From positions 1-64,000 of the forward strand of contig JALAHT010000005.1 in the NCBI GenBank assembly GCA_025384855.1: a stretch of DNA of 64,000 nt. The letters are read 5' to 3'. Both the position numbers and the translations under genes were made by a program. Shown here piece after piece: positions 1 to 10,794 of this stretch. This stretch comes from Luteirhabdus salina (GTDB lineage: Bacteria > Bacteroidota > Bacteroidia > Flavobacteriales > Flavobacteriaceae). Numbering within the stretch: position 1 is the first letter of the stretch; the number at the start of each line of letters is the position of its first letter. The notes below the pieces were generated by a model. That model had not been told where the DNA came from, made no database searches, and saw nothing but the letters and a program-made list of their open reading frames with translations.

Positions 1-30
1 AGGCCCGCGCACCGCGCGGCCATGAAGGCC

Positions 31-141
31 CAAGGTGGCTATAGCGGCGGGGCTCACCCCTTACCATTCCGAACAGGGAAGTTAAGCCCGCCAGCGCCGA
101 TGGTACTGCCCTCCAGGTGGGAGAGTAGGTCGCCGCCTTCT
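31..141 (+). rRNA. rrf: 5S ribosomal RNA
   Basis: This is the 5S rRNA of the large ribosomal subunit. The sequence shows the typical 5S layout: helix I arms (AAGGTGGCTATAGCGGCGGG at the 5' end, GTCGCCGCCTTCTT at the 3' end), the conserved CCGAACAGGGAAGTTAAGC block near the middle, and the GGTACTGCC / GGGAGAGTAGG loop E-helix IV region. The length of about 110 nt is normal. The 16S and 23S genes should lie just upstream of the window. End positions are judged by helix I pairing and may be off by a few bases. Confidence 0.95.
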
Positions 142-147
142 TCTAGA

Positions 148-182
148 GACTCGATCGCAATGGCGGTCGGGTCTTTTTTTTT
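148..182 (+). terminator. rRNA operon intrinsic terminator
   Basis: An 11-bp stem containing G-U pairs (148-158 with 163-173, loop AATG) is followed directly by a run of nine T. It sits a few bases after the 5S rRNA, as expected for the end of an rRNA operon. Confidence 0.85.
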
Positions 183-465
183 GGTATCGTCCGAAACGGT
201 CGGATCCAAATGCCCCCCCCTGCAACAGGGATTGCAGCGACATCCTTTTTGTGCGTTTGGAGTTGCACAAAAAGATATAGCGAAAAGCCTGGCTGTTGCC
301 ATAAAAACAACTATTCTCTTTATTAGCATTTCAAACCTCTGCTCCTTTCGGGTTATCACTGCGCAAACCTTATAGCTTACTTTCTGTTTAAATCAAACTG
401 TAACTTTTCTATATAGGCACTAATTCAAAATTTAGTTATCTTGTTGGGACTAAATTCAACCTATT
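183..465. other. Intergenic region after the rRNA operon
   Basis: There is no supported gene here. Open frames in this stretch run back through the 5S rRNA and have no homology that I recognise. I found no tRNA cloverleaf and no clear TAnnTTTG box with a spaced -33 element. The region must hold the promoter of the secreted protein that starts at 466, but I cannot place it. Confidence 0.5.
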
Positions 466-1818
466 ATGAAAAAAATTACTTTAAAAGCGGGCTTGACCCT
501 GCTTACTTTATTATTAGCCATTTCCAGCGTATCGGCGCAGGAATATATCGCCGTAATCCAGGATCCGGTGGTTGTGTTGTTGAACCCTACCGATGGTAGC
601 ATTGAAGATCCAGCATTTATCGACCTCACGCCGCTAGACCCTTCTACCCCGAAGGCATTGTTACAGGTCGGTGATGAGATCTGGATAAGCGATCAACTTC
701 AGGATCGTATTGACCGATTTGACCTTGATGGAAATTTTACCAGTACTATTGATATTGGTTTGGATAATATCCGTGGCATGGAATTGGTCGATGGAGAAGT
801 ATGGGTAACCAATGCAGGCACGAACAATGGTGCTCCGGGGAATGCGATTATCCGTTATGATTTTTCTGGGAATGAACTAGGTTTTTTTCCTACCACTGGG
901 AGCGATTCGGCCTTCGATATTATTGATGTAGGGGGTGGAGAGGTCTATATTTCTTATATCAGCGCGGAATCTAAGATTGAACGTCGCGATTACGATGGCA
1001 ATGTTTTGGGAAATGTAGTAGGAGAAGGAGTGGTAAATTTCATTCAGCAGATGGAAGTGAATATAGACAACAACTCGGTGTATGCTGCTGTATTTAGTGT
1101 GTCGGGTGCGAATTCCTCTGGTTTATATGAGTTCTCCATAGACGATGGTTCAATTTTAAATTACTATGATGAAGGAAACCTGCGTGGTGTTGCACAATTG
1201 GAAAATGGAAATGTACTAGTTTCGAATGCAGCAGGTGTGCGAAGCTTAGATCCCGGAACGGGTATCAGTACACCGATTAATGGTAATTCAAGTCAATACT
1301 TCGGTAGACTAAGCCTAGAACCCTGTACCCCTCCTGCTACTCCTATTGGAGATGCCGAACAAAGTTTCCCGGAAGGTTCAACATTGGCCGATATAGTTGT
1401 GACGCCTAGCGATGTATTTTGGTTTGCAACTCAAGCCGATGCTGAAGCATTTGTTAATCCTTTAGCTTTATCCACAGTATTGGAAGATGGTGAAACCTAT
1501 TATGCCGTAGCAGAAGAAGATGGTTGCTTTAGTGATTTTCTTGAAGTTACCGTTACCCTTGAACTTGACGTAAATAGCTTCGATGCTACTTCATTGCGTT
1601 TGTATCCGAACCCTACGGCTAAGAATCTGACAATTTCTCATTCGAATGTGATAGAAGACATACAAATACATTCAATACTTGGTCAGAAAGTGTTAGAGAT
1701 TCAAGTAAATGCTCAAGATGCAATACTTGATGTATCGCGTTTAGCTGAAGGAATCTATACGGTAACTTTGGAATTTGGAGATAGAAATCAGACTGTTCGT
1801 TTCGTAAAATCGAAATAA
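466..1818 (+). CDS. Secreted beta-propeller protein with T9SS sorting domain
   Basis: Predicted exported protein of unknown substrate. Residues 1-24 form a signal peptide (K-rich start, hydrophobic core, VSA|QE cleavage). Residues about 30-290 have repeated short beta-blade motifs of the NHL/SMP-30 propeller kind (for example DRFDLDGNF and IERRDYDGNV). Residues about 295-370 form a small module containing QSFPEGSTLADI, WFATQADAEAF and YYAVAEEDGCFS, a layout often seen ahead of T9SS tails. The last 75 residues, starting at LYPNPTAKNL, are a type A T9SS C-terminal sorting domain ending in basic VKSK. The protein should therefore cross the outer membrane through T9SS and be released or anchored on the surface. 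It stands alone between the rRNA operon and a convergent gene only 2 bp away. The ligand is unknown. Confidence 0.85.
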   Translation: MKKITLKAGLTLLTLLLAISSVSAQEYIAVIQDPVVVLLNPTDGSIEDPAFIDLTPLDPSTPKALLQVGDEIWISDQLQDRIDRFDLDGNFTSTIDIGLDNIRGMELVDGEVWVTNAGTNNGAPGNAIIRYDFSGNELGFFPTTGSDSAFDIIDVGGGEVYISYISAESKIERRDYDGNVLGNVVGEGVVNFIQQMEVNIDNNSVYAAVFSVSGANSSGLYEFSIDDGSILNYYDEGNLRGVAQLENGNVLVSNAAGVRSLDPGTGISTPINGNSSQYFGRLSLEPCTPPATPIGDAEQSFPEGSTLADIVVTPSDVFWFATQADAEAFVNPLALSTVLEDGETYYAVAEEDGCFSDFLEVTVTLELDVNSFDATSLRLYPNPTAKNLTISHSNVIEDIQIHSILGQKVLEIQVNAQDAILDVSRLAEGIYTVTLEFGDRNQTVRFVKSK

Positions 1819-1820
1819 AG

Positions 1821-2042
1821 TCAGTCGAATAAGGAAGAAAGGATAATCTTGATTCCACTAAATAATAGATAAATAGTTCCTGCCATTAGCAAGATGCCTA
1901 GTGGCAGGATTATATATAATGGAATCGTTTCCTTGTTTAAAAAGGAAAAGGTGATAACGTAGGTAGTCAGTACTAGTAAGGGAATGCAAATCGCCAAGCG
2001 CTTGATACCTTTTACCAACAACTTTTTGTTAGTGTGTTTCAT
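1821..2042 (-). CDS. DUF6095 family small membrane protein
   Basis: A 73-residue protein with two hydrophobic segments (about residues 14-34 and 40-65) and a basic N terminus (KHTNKKLLVKGIKR), so an inner-membrane protein. It matches the DUF6095 family as I recall it, a small Flavobacteriia family often found directly downstream of murQ. I chose the internal ATG (MKHTNKK) because the longer frame reads through coding sequence of murQ; with this start the two genes overlap by 14 bp, consistent with translational coupling. No function is known. Confidence 0.75.
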   Translation of the reverse strand: MKHTNKKLLVKGIKRLAICIPLLVLTTYVITFSFLNKETIPLYIILPLGILLMAGTIYLLFSGIKIILSSLFD

Positions 2043-2850
2043 CTCGGAAAGCTTTAATTGCGGATCGTACGCTACCATGCTTTAGTAAAAGCTCGTTTGC
2101 TTTTTCTTCGGAAATATTCAAGGTTTCCATCACCATTCGGGTTCCTCGGTGTACGAGTTTGTTGTTACTAAGTTGCATGTCGACCATCTTATTCCCTTCT
2201 ACGCGGCCTAATTGAATCATCGCCGCGGTTGAGATCATGTTTAGGACAAGTTTTTGTGCCGTTCCGGCTTTCATCCGTGAACTACCAGTTACAAATTCTG
2301 GTCCGACCACCACTTCTACAGGAAATTGAGCGGTTTTTGCCAATGGACTTCCATGATTACAGGTTATGCAGCCTGTGCTGATATTATTATCATTACACTT
2401 CTTTAAAGCACCAATGACATAGGGTGTCGTACCAGAAGCAGCTATTCCGATTACCACATCTTTTTCTGAAATTTCGTACTCCTGTAGGTCTTTCCAGCCT
2501 TGCTTGTTGGAATCTTCTGCAAACTCAACGGCTTTTCGCATGGCACCATCGCCGCCGGCCATTAAACCGATAACCAATCCGTGTGGGACGCCGAACGTTG
2601 GTGGGCATTCACTGGCATCTACAATTCCTAATCGGCCGCTGGTGCCTGCACCGATATAGAACAATCGCCCACCATTTTTCAATTTTTCTGAAACAATTTG
2701 GGTAAGAACCTCTATCTGGGGAAGTGCTTTTTGAACAGCTATCGGAACTTTTTGGTCCTCCTTGTTGATATTGACCAGTAGTTCTTGGATGCTCATCTTT
2801 TCCAAGTGGTCGTAGTGCGAATCGGCTTCGGTGGTTTTTTGAAAACTCAT
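2029..2850 (-). CDS. murQ: N-acetylmuramic acid 6-phosphate etherase
   Basis: Cleaves the D-lactyl ether of N-acetylmuramic acid 6-phosphate to give GlcNAc-6-phosphate and D-lactate, a cytoplasmic step of peptidoglycan recycling. The SIS-fold signature GAGTSGRLGIVDASECPP lies at residues 67-84, with Glu81 in the position of the known catalytic glutamate. A second conserved stretch (GAMRKAVEFAED) and SSRMKAGTAQKLVLNM follow, both typical of MurQ. The 273-residue length is slightly under the E. coli enzyme (about 298). It lies 20 bp downstream of the DUF4249 lipoprotein gene on the same strand, so it may be co-transcribed with the TonB receptor/lipoprotein pair. A TATTTTTG box only 4 nt ahead of the ATG is noted separately. 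Confidence 0.95.
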   Translation of the reverse strand: MSFQKTTEADSHYDHLEKMSIQELLVNINKEDQKVPIAVQKALPQIEVLTQIVSEKLKNGGRLFYIGAGTSGRLGIVDASECPPTFGVPHGLVIGLMAGGDGAMRKAVEFAEDSNKQGWKDLQEYEISEKDVVIGIAASGTTPYVIGALKKCNDNNISTGCITCNHGSPLAKTAQFPVEVVVGPEFVTGSSRMKAGTAQKLVLNMISTAAMIQLGRVEGNKMVDMQLSNNKLVHRGTRMVMETLNISEEKANELLLKHGSVRSAIKAFRDETH

Positions 2851-2854
2851 GATA

Positions 2855-2862
2855 CAAAAATA
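2855..2862 (-). promoter_or_regulatory. Possible -7 box ahead of murQ
   Basis: The minus strand reads TATTTTTG here, matching the Bacteroidota -7 consensus TAnnTTTG. The G lies four bases before the murQ ATG, so a transcript from it would be nearly leaderless. The octamer is AT-rich and could be chance. Confidence 0.3.
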
Positions 2863-2870
2863 CGGAACTC

Positions 2871-3680
2871 CTATTGAACGGTGTAGGTTAGGATTGAAAC
2901 TTCCGAGATTCTAAAATATCCTAAGGGATAATTGTCCGGATCGGTTTGGTTTACAATATTTCCTCGAACGGTTGCGGGTTGTACTTCGAAGGGCCCTCCA
3001 CTTTGATCGCCGGTTTGCTGAAGTAGTGTAAACAAATAATCATAGTACTGTACGTCTATTCCGCTTAATCTAAAGGTTACTTCGTCTCCCGCTTCTAAAT
3101 CGTCGACAAAGTAAAATCCGAAAATGGGATTTCCATCGAAGAACTCATCTTCTAGGGCATCAAAAGAGTTGCCTCTTTCTGATAATCCCTCGAAAAAGTA
3201 ATAATTTTCAATCCCAGCTGGATCGGTAAAGTAAACTTTTAATTCGATGCTTTCATTATCGAAACCGCCTTCATCGTCTTGTTCCACAAATTCTAAAGGC
3301 ATAACTGTCTCTATCGTTTCTGTCGCGGTATAGGTTTCACCTTCAAAAGTTACTTCAAGTGAATAGGATATATCGTTTTCAACGACGATATTTGGATTTG
3401 TATATTCGCCTTCTCCAATAGCCTCTAGCAAAAATGTCTCATCATTGGAAGATGTAATGAGTACCTCGGCATCATTTACAAATCGTATTTGTTCATCAAA
3501 AAAGGGAGTGCTTTGTGAAAGTATGACGCGAAGGAGGGTCTCATCCGTATCGAGCGTTCGAAAGATCTCAGCATCAATTACCAGGCGCGGTTCACTTTCT
3601 GGAAGATCAACGTCAATTACATCTTCACACCCCATCAAGCTGATGGCTAAAACCCCAATAAAATAAAAAAGTTTTTTCAT
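2871..3680 (-). CDS. DUF4249 family outer-membrane-associated lipoprotein
   Basis: A 269-residue lipoprotein with lipobox SLMGC (Cys18), followed by the family-typical DVIDVDLPESEPRLVIDAEI. DUF4249 proteins are almost always encoded beside a TonB-dependent receptor in Bacteroidota and are thought to be its surface partner, but the substrate is not known. The start ATG overlaps the receptor stop codon by one base (TGATG), so the two are translationally coupled. The middle of the protein (about residues 100-240) is a beta-rich domain with many acidic residues and no catalytic motif that I can see. Confidence 0.88.
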   Translation of the reverse strand: MKKLFYFIGVLAISLMGCEDVIDVDLPESEPRLVIDAEIFRTLDTDETLLRVILSQSTPFFDEQIRFVNDAEVLITSSNDETFLLEAIGEGEYTNPNIVVENDISYSLEVTFEGETYTATETIETVMPLEFVEQDDEGGFDNESIELKVYFTDPAGIENYYFFEGLSERGNSFDALEDEFFDGNPIFGFYFVDDLEAGDEVTFRLSGIDVQYYDYLFTLLQQTGDQSGGPFEVQPATVRGNIVNQTDPDNYPLGYFRISEVSILTYTVQ

Positions 3681-6043
3681 CAGAATTTGAAGTTATAGGT
3701 TATGGAGGGAATGATTCCAAAAATACTCAATCGTGTAGCTTCATTTTGGCCATTATCGGTATTTCTTCCAAAGGAATAGGAAGCTGCATTCATACGATTG
3801 TACACATTGTAAATGCTAAAGACCCATTCGCCTTCCCAGGCTTTGTCTTCTTTGCCTTTCGGATTCCACGTGGCTGAAACATCAAGATGATGGTAGCTGC
3901 TTAAGCGTTCCGAGTTTCGAGGACCATATACTGGAACTGTTAACTCATTGAATACATATTGAGCAGAGGGAAACGTTTCGGGTCTACCAGTTTGATACAC
4001 AAAGTTAGCGCCAAACGACCAGCGATCGTTCCATTCATATTGTGCTGTTATGCTTATGTCATGGGTTTTGTCCCAAGGCGAATTGTACCATTCCCCGTTG
4101 TTTATACCAATTTCCTCTGGCGTCCTTCCCGGTGTTCGTTGTTCACTTCTGGAAAGCGTGTAGGCAATCCATCCTTGCAATTTGCCCTGCGTTTTACGTA
4201 GTAACAGTTCTAATCCGTAGGCTTTAGCCTCTCCTTTTAGTAGGACTTGCTCGATGGCATTGTTAGCAATCAAATCGGCATCATCTACATAATCCAATCG
4301 GTTTTGTACCGTTTTATAGAAGGTTTCTGCTGAAAAGGAGAAATCTTCAAAATTTCTGAAATATCCTAAGGCCACTTGATCGGCTAATTGCGGTTCGATA
4401 TATTTACCACTAGGTGTGTACACATCGAACGGGGTAGGAGCCGATGTATTACTTATTAGGTGAATGTATTGTGCCATCCTGTTGTAACTCGCTTTAATTG
4501 AAGCATCATCACTCAGTTGATAGGCAATACCCAAGCGAGGCTCTAGATTGGCGAAAGCTTCGATGGTTTCACTTCGAGATTGTGAAATGGTATCGATTGG
4601 CGTTGCCTTTTGATAGATATCCAAGTTCGAATCGTAGGTTACTGGATTATCATCTTCATATAAATAGAATTCATCTTGGCCCAGTCGGTTAAACGTAGAC
4701 AGTCGTAAACCGGCCTGTACGGATAATTTTGGCGTGAGTTCGATTTCTGCTTCGGCATAGACGGCATTTTCAAAAGCATACTTGTCGGTAAGCTTGAATG
4801 GATTGATACCAGAACTTTCGGTAGTAGGACGGATATCACCAGGATTGAATTTGTAATAAATACTATTTAGTCCATAGCGCATTTCAACTTTTTCGGAGAG
4901 AAAATGTGTTAAGTCGTACTTCACATTAAAATTTCGAATTCCACTGTCGAAATCGAACTCTACAAACGATAATTCCAATCCATAGTAGTAATCAGAAAAA
5001 ATCAGGGATAAGTTACTGAAGAGCTTATCGGAATATAAATGGTTCCAGCGTAGATTCAGTGTAGTGTTCCCGTATAAGTTTGAAAAACTATCGGCGATAT
5101 CGAATTTGTCCCTTCCAAAATAACCCGAGAGGAAAAGCTTGTTTCGTTCGTTGAGGGTGTAACTAACCTTGGTGTTTAAATCGTAGAAATACGCTACATT
5201 ATCGTTGTCGAAAAGTGGCAAGAATAAATGGGCGTAACTGCTTCTTCCGCCAATCAGAAAGGAAGCGGTATCTTTTTTTATTGGTCCTTCCAGCAATAAT
5301 CGACTTGCTACCAATCCAATGCCTCCGGTCGCTCCAAAACGTTGTTTATTCCCATCCTTTTGATAGATATCCAAAACTGACGACACTCTACCGCCATATC
5401 TAGCTGGAATACCACCCTTATAAAGTGTCAGGTCTTTTATGGCATCTGGATTAAAAACTGAAAAGAAGCCAAAAAGGTGATCGCTGCTAAATAAGGTTGC
5501 TTCATCCAGAAGAATCAAATTTTGATCGGCCGCCCCACCGCGAACATTGAAACCGCTAGCGCCTTCGCCACCGCCGGTAACGCCGGGTAAGAGCTTTAGC
5601 GATTTAATTACATCTTTCTCTCCCAACACTACAGGAATCTTTTTGATGGTGTTGGAGGAAAGACGATTGACGCTCATTTCCGGTTTTTTGATATTGAGTT
5701 TTTCAGCGTCGGCAGTGATGAGCACTTCATCCAAAGCCTCGGTATCGCTTTCCAGTGAAAGGTTTATAGTTTGATCTCGCGATAGGTCGATGGTTCGCTT
5801 TTGCGTGGCAAACCCCAGACTGCGATAAAAAACTTCATACGTGCCTTCTGTCAAGCTAATGCTATAATAACCATACTCGTTGGTAACTGTTCCCGTATTG
5901 AGCGAAGGAATTAGGATATTGACACCGATAAGGGTTTCTCCAGTGTCTGCTTCCTCTACGGTACCACTCAAGGTGAATTTTTCTTGTGACATCGCAACAA
6001 GTCCCAATAGCAGCAACAACAGGGTAAATATCTTTTTTTTCAA
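3680..6043 (-). CDS. TonB-dependent receptor with carboxypeptidase-regulatory-like domain
   Basis: Outer-membrane active transporter, 787 residues. A signal peptide spans about residues 1-19 (VAMSQ). A CarboxypepD_reg-like domain follows at about 22-110 (FTLSGTVEEADTGETLIGVN; EVFYRSLGFATQKRTIDLS). The plug domain is at about 120-225 (SGFNVRGGAADQNLILLDEA; GGIPARYGGRVSSVLDI), and then a 22-strand-type barrel ends in the aromatic terminus ITYNFKF. The start codon is TTG: the sequence reads TTG AAA AAA AAG and gives the expected basic N terminus, with no better ATG. It is coupled to a DUF4249 lipoprotein, the usual partner. There is no FecR/anti-sigma gene beside it, so it is not an obvious sigma/anti-sigma system. 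The substrate cannot be told from sequence; MurQ downstream makes an amino sugar or muropeptide one guess. Confidence 0.92.
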   Translation of the reverse strand: MKKKIFTLLLLLLGLVAMSQEKFTLSGTVEEADTGETLIGVNILIPSLNTGTVTNEYGYYSISLTEGTYEVFYRSLGFATQKRTIDLSRDQTINLSLESDTEALDEVLITADAEKLNIKKPEMSVNRLSSNTIKKIPVVLGEKDVIKSLKLLPGVTGGGEGASGFNVRGGAADQNLILLDEATLFSSDHLFGFFSVFNPDAIKDLTLYKGGIPARYGGRVSSVLDIYQKDGNKQRFGATGGIGLVASRLLLEGPIKKDTASFLIGGRSSYAHLFLPLFDNDNVAYFYDLNTKVSYTLNERNKLFLSGYFGRDKFDIADSFSNLYGNTTLNLRWNHLYSDKLFSNLSLIFSDYYYGLELSFVEFDFDSGIRNFNVKYDLTHFLSEKVEMRYGLNSIYYKFNPGDIRPTTESSGINPFKLTDKYAFENAVYAEAEIELTPKLSVQAGLRLSTFNRLGQDEFYLYEDDNPVTYDSNLDIYQKATPIDTISQSRSETIEAFANLEPRLGIAYQLSDDASIKASYNRMAQYIHLISNTSAPTPFDVYTPSGKYIEPQLADQVALGYFRNFEDFSFSAETFYKTVQNRLDYVDDADLIANNAIEQVLLKGEAKAYGLELLLRKTQGKLQGWIAYTLSRSEQRTPGRTPEEIGINNGEWYNSPWDKTHDISITAQYEWNDRWSFGANFVYQTGRPETFPSAQYVFNELTVPVYGPRNSERLSSYHHLDVSATWNPKGKEDKAWEGEWVFSIYNVYNRMNAASYSFGRNTDNGQNEATRLSIFGIIPSITYNFKF

Positions 6044-6059
6044 GGCAATTTTAACGTAA

Positions 6060-6087
6060 AAAGCCTTCAGCCGAAGCTGAAGGCTTT
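6060..6087 (-). terminator. Intrinsic terminator of icd
   Basis: A perfect 12-bp inverted repeat (6060-6071 with 6076-6087, loop CGAA) has a T-rich tail on the minus strand. It sits directly after the icd stop and before the TonB receptor start, separating the two leftward units. Confidence 0.88.
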
Positions 6088-6093
6088 ATTGTT

Positions 6094-8355
<2,262 letters not shown>

Positions 8356-8367
8356 TTAAAAGAAACG

Positions 8368-8375
8368 CAAATATA
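8368..8375 (-). promoter_or_regulatory. Likely -7 box of icd
   Basis: The minus strand reads TATATTTG (TAnnTTTG), about 46 nt ahead of the icd ATG, in a gap between two gene units. I see no perfect -33 TTG. Confidence 0.5.
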
Positions 8376-8443
8376 ACGATTTGACCCTCGATTTGAAAGT
8401 AGGAAAGGCTTAAGCTTATGTTAAGCGATAAGTGTTAGAAGTT

Positions 8444-8797
8444 TTATTGATTTTGTTGCTCCAGCGCTTCCCAAAATTCGTACGCACGACGCAGGTGTGG
8501 AATAACAATCGTTCCGCCGATAAGCAAGGAAATACTGAGTGCTTCGACCACTTCTTCTTTCGTAACCCCAAGGTTGAAACACGCTTCCAAATGGTAGCGA
8601 ACACAATCGTCGCAACGCAATACCATCGAGTTTCCCAAGCCCATCAACTCCTTTGTTTTCTTCGGAAGAGCGCCTTCTGCAAAGGCATTGGTGTCGAGGT
8701 TGAAAATACGACGGATCACCTTGTTGTTATCCGTCAGTAGCTTGGCGTTCATCTTTGAACGGTAAGCGTTAAATTCTGAAACCATGTTATTATCCAT
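8444..8797 (-). CDS. Carboxymuconolactone decarboxylase (AhpD-like) family protein
   Basis: A 117-residue all-helical protein. Residues 62-69 (CDDCVRYH) form the CxxCxxxH motif of the AhpD/CMD superfamily, which in peroxidase-type members does thiol-disulfide chemistry; the motif suggests a redox role rather than lactone decarboxylation. The next helix (LEACFNLGVTKEEVVEALSI) is also typical. It is the last gene of the kdsD-tatC-CMD operon and overlaps tatC by 8 bp. The substrate is unknown. Confidence 0.85.
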   Translation of the reverse strand: MDNNMVSEFNAYRSKMNAKLLTDNNKVIRRIFNLDTNAFAEGALPKKTKELMGLGNSMVLRCDDCVRYHLEACFNLGVTKEEVVEALSISLLIGGTIVIPHLRRAYEFWEALEQQNQ

Positions 8798-9626
8798 TTT
8801 GTGTTTTTACTTTTCTCTGCTTGCGGACCACCGCTTTTGAAATATAAATACTGATTTCGTAAAGAATTACAACTGGCACTGCAACAATTACTTGGCTCGC
8901 GATATCGGGAGGGGTAATGACAGCCGAAATAATCAATACGATTACTAGGGCAAATTTGCGATATTTCCGTAATATTTCAGGTGTTACCAATCCAATTTTT
9001 GTGAGGAAATAAATCACGATTGGCAATTCGAAAATCAATCCGCTGGCCACTACTGAAGCCCGCACCAAAGAGATATAGCTGCTCAGGTCGAAGTCGTTGA
9101 ATACCTGTTCACTTACACGATAGCTTCCAAGAAAATTTATGGATAATGGCGTTACCACGTAGTAACCGAAAAGCACTCCAAGGAAAAACAAGAACGAAGC
9201 GATAATGATAAAGCCACGACTATTTTTCCGTTCGTTAGGCATTAAACCTGGGCTGATAAACTTCCAGAACTCATACAGCACATAAGGAAAGGCTAAGATA
9301 AATCCGGCGGTTATCGAAGTCCAGATATGAGCCGAGAATTGTCCAGACATGGTTCTACTTTGAATTCGGAACGGCAGTTCATCGAAACAAAAGCTATCCA
9401 TTCCTATAAATTGTGCAGCTTGACAAAGCAATCGATAGGTGGGGAAATCGGCGCTTTTTGGTCCAAACAATAGCACATCGAAAATGAAATCCTTGGCGAT
9501 AAATGCTCCCGTAGCAACAATTACAACAGCCGCTGTGGATCGAATGAGGTGCCAGCGGAGTTCCTCCAAATGATCTAAAAAGGACATTTCCTTTTCAGAA
9601 TTGTTTTGTTGAAGCTTTTTCGCCAT
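8790..9626 (-). CDS. tatC: Sec-independent protein translocase TatC
   Basis: Core membrane component of the twin-arginine translocon, which recognises RR signal peptides of folded proteins. The N-terminal motif SFLDHLEELRWHLIRS (about residues 15-30) is the diagnostic TatC cytoplasmic segment, followed by six predicted membrane helices. The middle periplasmic loop is longer than in E. coli, with an insertion around residues 50-95 (GPKSADFPTYRLLCQAAQFI), seen in other Bacteroidota. The 278-residue length is typical for this phylum. It shares one base with the upstream kdsD stop (TAATG) and overlaps the downstream CMD gene. No tatA/tatB is present in the window. Confidence 0.95.
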   Translation of the reverse strand: MAKKLQQNNSEKEMSFLDHLEELRWHLIRSTAAVVIVATGAFIAKDFIFDVLLFGPKSADFPTYRLLCQAAQFIGMDSFCFDELPFRIQSRTMSGQFSAHIWTSITAGFILAFPYVLYEFWKFISPGLMPNERKNSRGFIIIASFLFFLGVLFGYYVVTPLSINFLGSYRVSEQVFNDFDLSSYISLVRASVVASGLIFELPIVIYFLTKIGLVTPEILRKYRKFALVIVLIISAVITPPDIASQVIVAVPVVILYEISIYISKAVVRKQRKVKTQNG

Positions 9627-10591
9627 TAAATAATGCCTTCTTTGGTAAGGTTATGAATATGAACCACACCGGTATACTTACCATTATCTACCACGAGTAA
9701 TTGTGTAATTCCATTTTGATCCATACGCTCCATAGCTTCCACCGCCATTTCCTCTGCATCGATGGTTTTAGGGTTTTGTGTCATGATATCTTTTGCCGTC
9801 AATCCTTTGAAGGAATCTGTCTTCGCAAGCATACGACGCAAATCGCCATCGGTAATGATACCAAGAATTTTTTCATTTTCCACAACTGCAGTCACGCCCA
9901 GCATTTTCTCTGAAATCTCAACAATCACATCTTTAACAGGCGTATTAGTGGATACCTCAGGCTTCTCATTTAAGGCAGCGAGATCGCTAACTCTAGTGTA
10001 TAATTTCTTCCCTAGTGAACCTCCGGGGTGGAACTTAGCAAAATCGCTACTGGAGAAACCTCGTAATTCCAATAAGGCCATGGCCAAGGCATCGCCCATT
10101 ACCAACTGTGCTGTGGTACTGGTAGTTGGGGCCAAATTGTTCGGGCAGGCTTCCTTTTCGGCATAAGCGTGCAATACGAAATCGGCTTGCTGACCTAAGA
10201 AACTTTCGCGATTGGACGTGATAGCTATTAGCTTATTGTTAATTCCTTTGATAAGCGGCACCAATACTTTAATTTCTGGTGTATTTCCACTTTTTGAAAT
10301 ACAGATAACCGTATCGTTTTCCAATATGGTTCCCAAATCACCATGGATAGCATCAGCAGCATGCATAAAGATAGCTGGAGTACCTGTAGAGTTAAGCGTT
10401 GCTACTATTTTGGTGGCAATGTTGGCGCTTTTTCCGATTCCGGTGATAATAACCCTTCCTTTCGATTTGTAAATGTATTCTGCAGCGGCTGCGAACTCAT
10501 CATCCACGAGCGATTCAAGGTGCGCGATGGCTTCACTCTCAATTCGGATGGTGCGTTTTGCGATGGCTATAATCTGTTCGGTTGTGCTCAA
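9626..10591 (-). CDS. kdsD: KpsF/GutQ-type D-arabinose 5-phosphate isomerase
   Basis: Converts ribulose 5-phosphate to arabinose 5-phosphate, the first step of Kdo synthesis for lipopolysaccharide. An N-terminal SIS domain (about residues 35-175; GIGKSANIATKIVATLNSTG, FMHAADAIHGDLG, ICISKSGNTPEI) is followed by two CBS domains (about 205-321) ending in VVHIHNLTKEGII. The 321-residue length is exact for the family. The start is TTG (TTG AGC ACA ACC), with no in-frame ATG nearby. It is first gene of the operon with tatC, divergent from recQ across a 203-bp gap in which I could not place a convincing promoter. Confidence 0.92.
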   Translation of the reverse strand: MSTTEQIIAIAKRTIRIESEAIAHLESLVDDEFAAAAEYIYKSKGRVIITGIGKSANIATKIVATLNSTGTPAIFMHAADAIHGDLGTILENDTVICISKSGNTPEIKVLVPLIKGINNKLIAITSNRESFLGQQADFVLHAYAEKEACPNNLAPTTSTTAQLVMGDALAMALLELRGFSSSDFAKFHPGGSLGKKLYTRVSDLAALNEKPEVSTNTPVKDVIVEISEKMLGVTAVVENEKILGIITDGDLRRMLAKTDSFKGLTAKDIMTQNPKTIDAEEMAVEAMERMDQNGITQLLVVDNGKYTGVVHIHNLTKEGII

Positions 10592-10794
10592 AACTTTAGC
10601 GGTTTCTTAGTTTGTAACTGTAGGGGAATTTAGTATATTTAGAATGCAAATTTTTAAAAAAATCGCCTATCGGCCCTATCTTCAGCATAAGATACCGTTT
10701 GCAGGCAACGATTGCAAAATTACAATTGTTCCGTCGCTAACACAATTTAATCGTAACAATTCGCAATTGATTCACTTATAAAAGATTTCGCAGC

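Noticed and set aside
1-30. GC-rich palindrome ahead of the 5S rRNA
   Set aside because: Probably part of the 23S-5S processing spacer; too little is visible to call it.
22-375. Open frames of 60-117 residues on both strands across the first 375 bases
   Set aside because: They run straight through the 5S rRNA and its terminator. The minus-strand one looks signal-peptide-like at its start, but it continues into rRNA and has no recognisable family.
8403-8430. Hairpin between icd and the CMD gene as a terminator
   Set aside because: GCTTAA/TTAAGC is only 6 bp and has no T-run.
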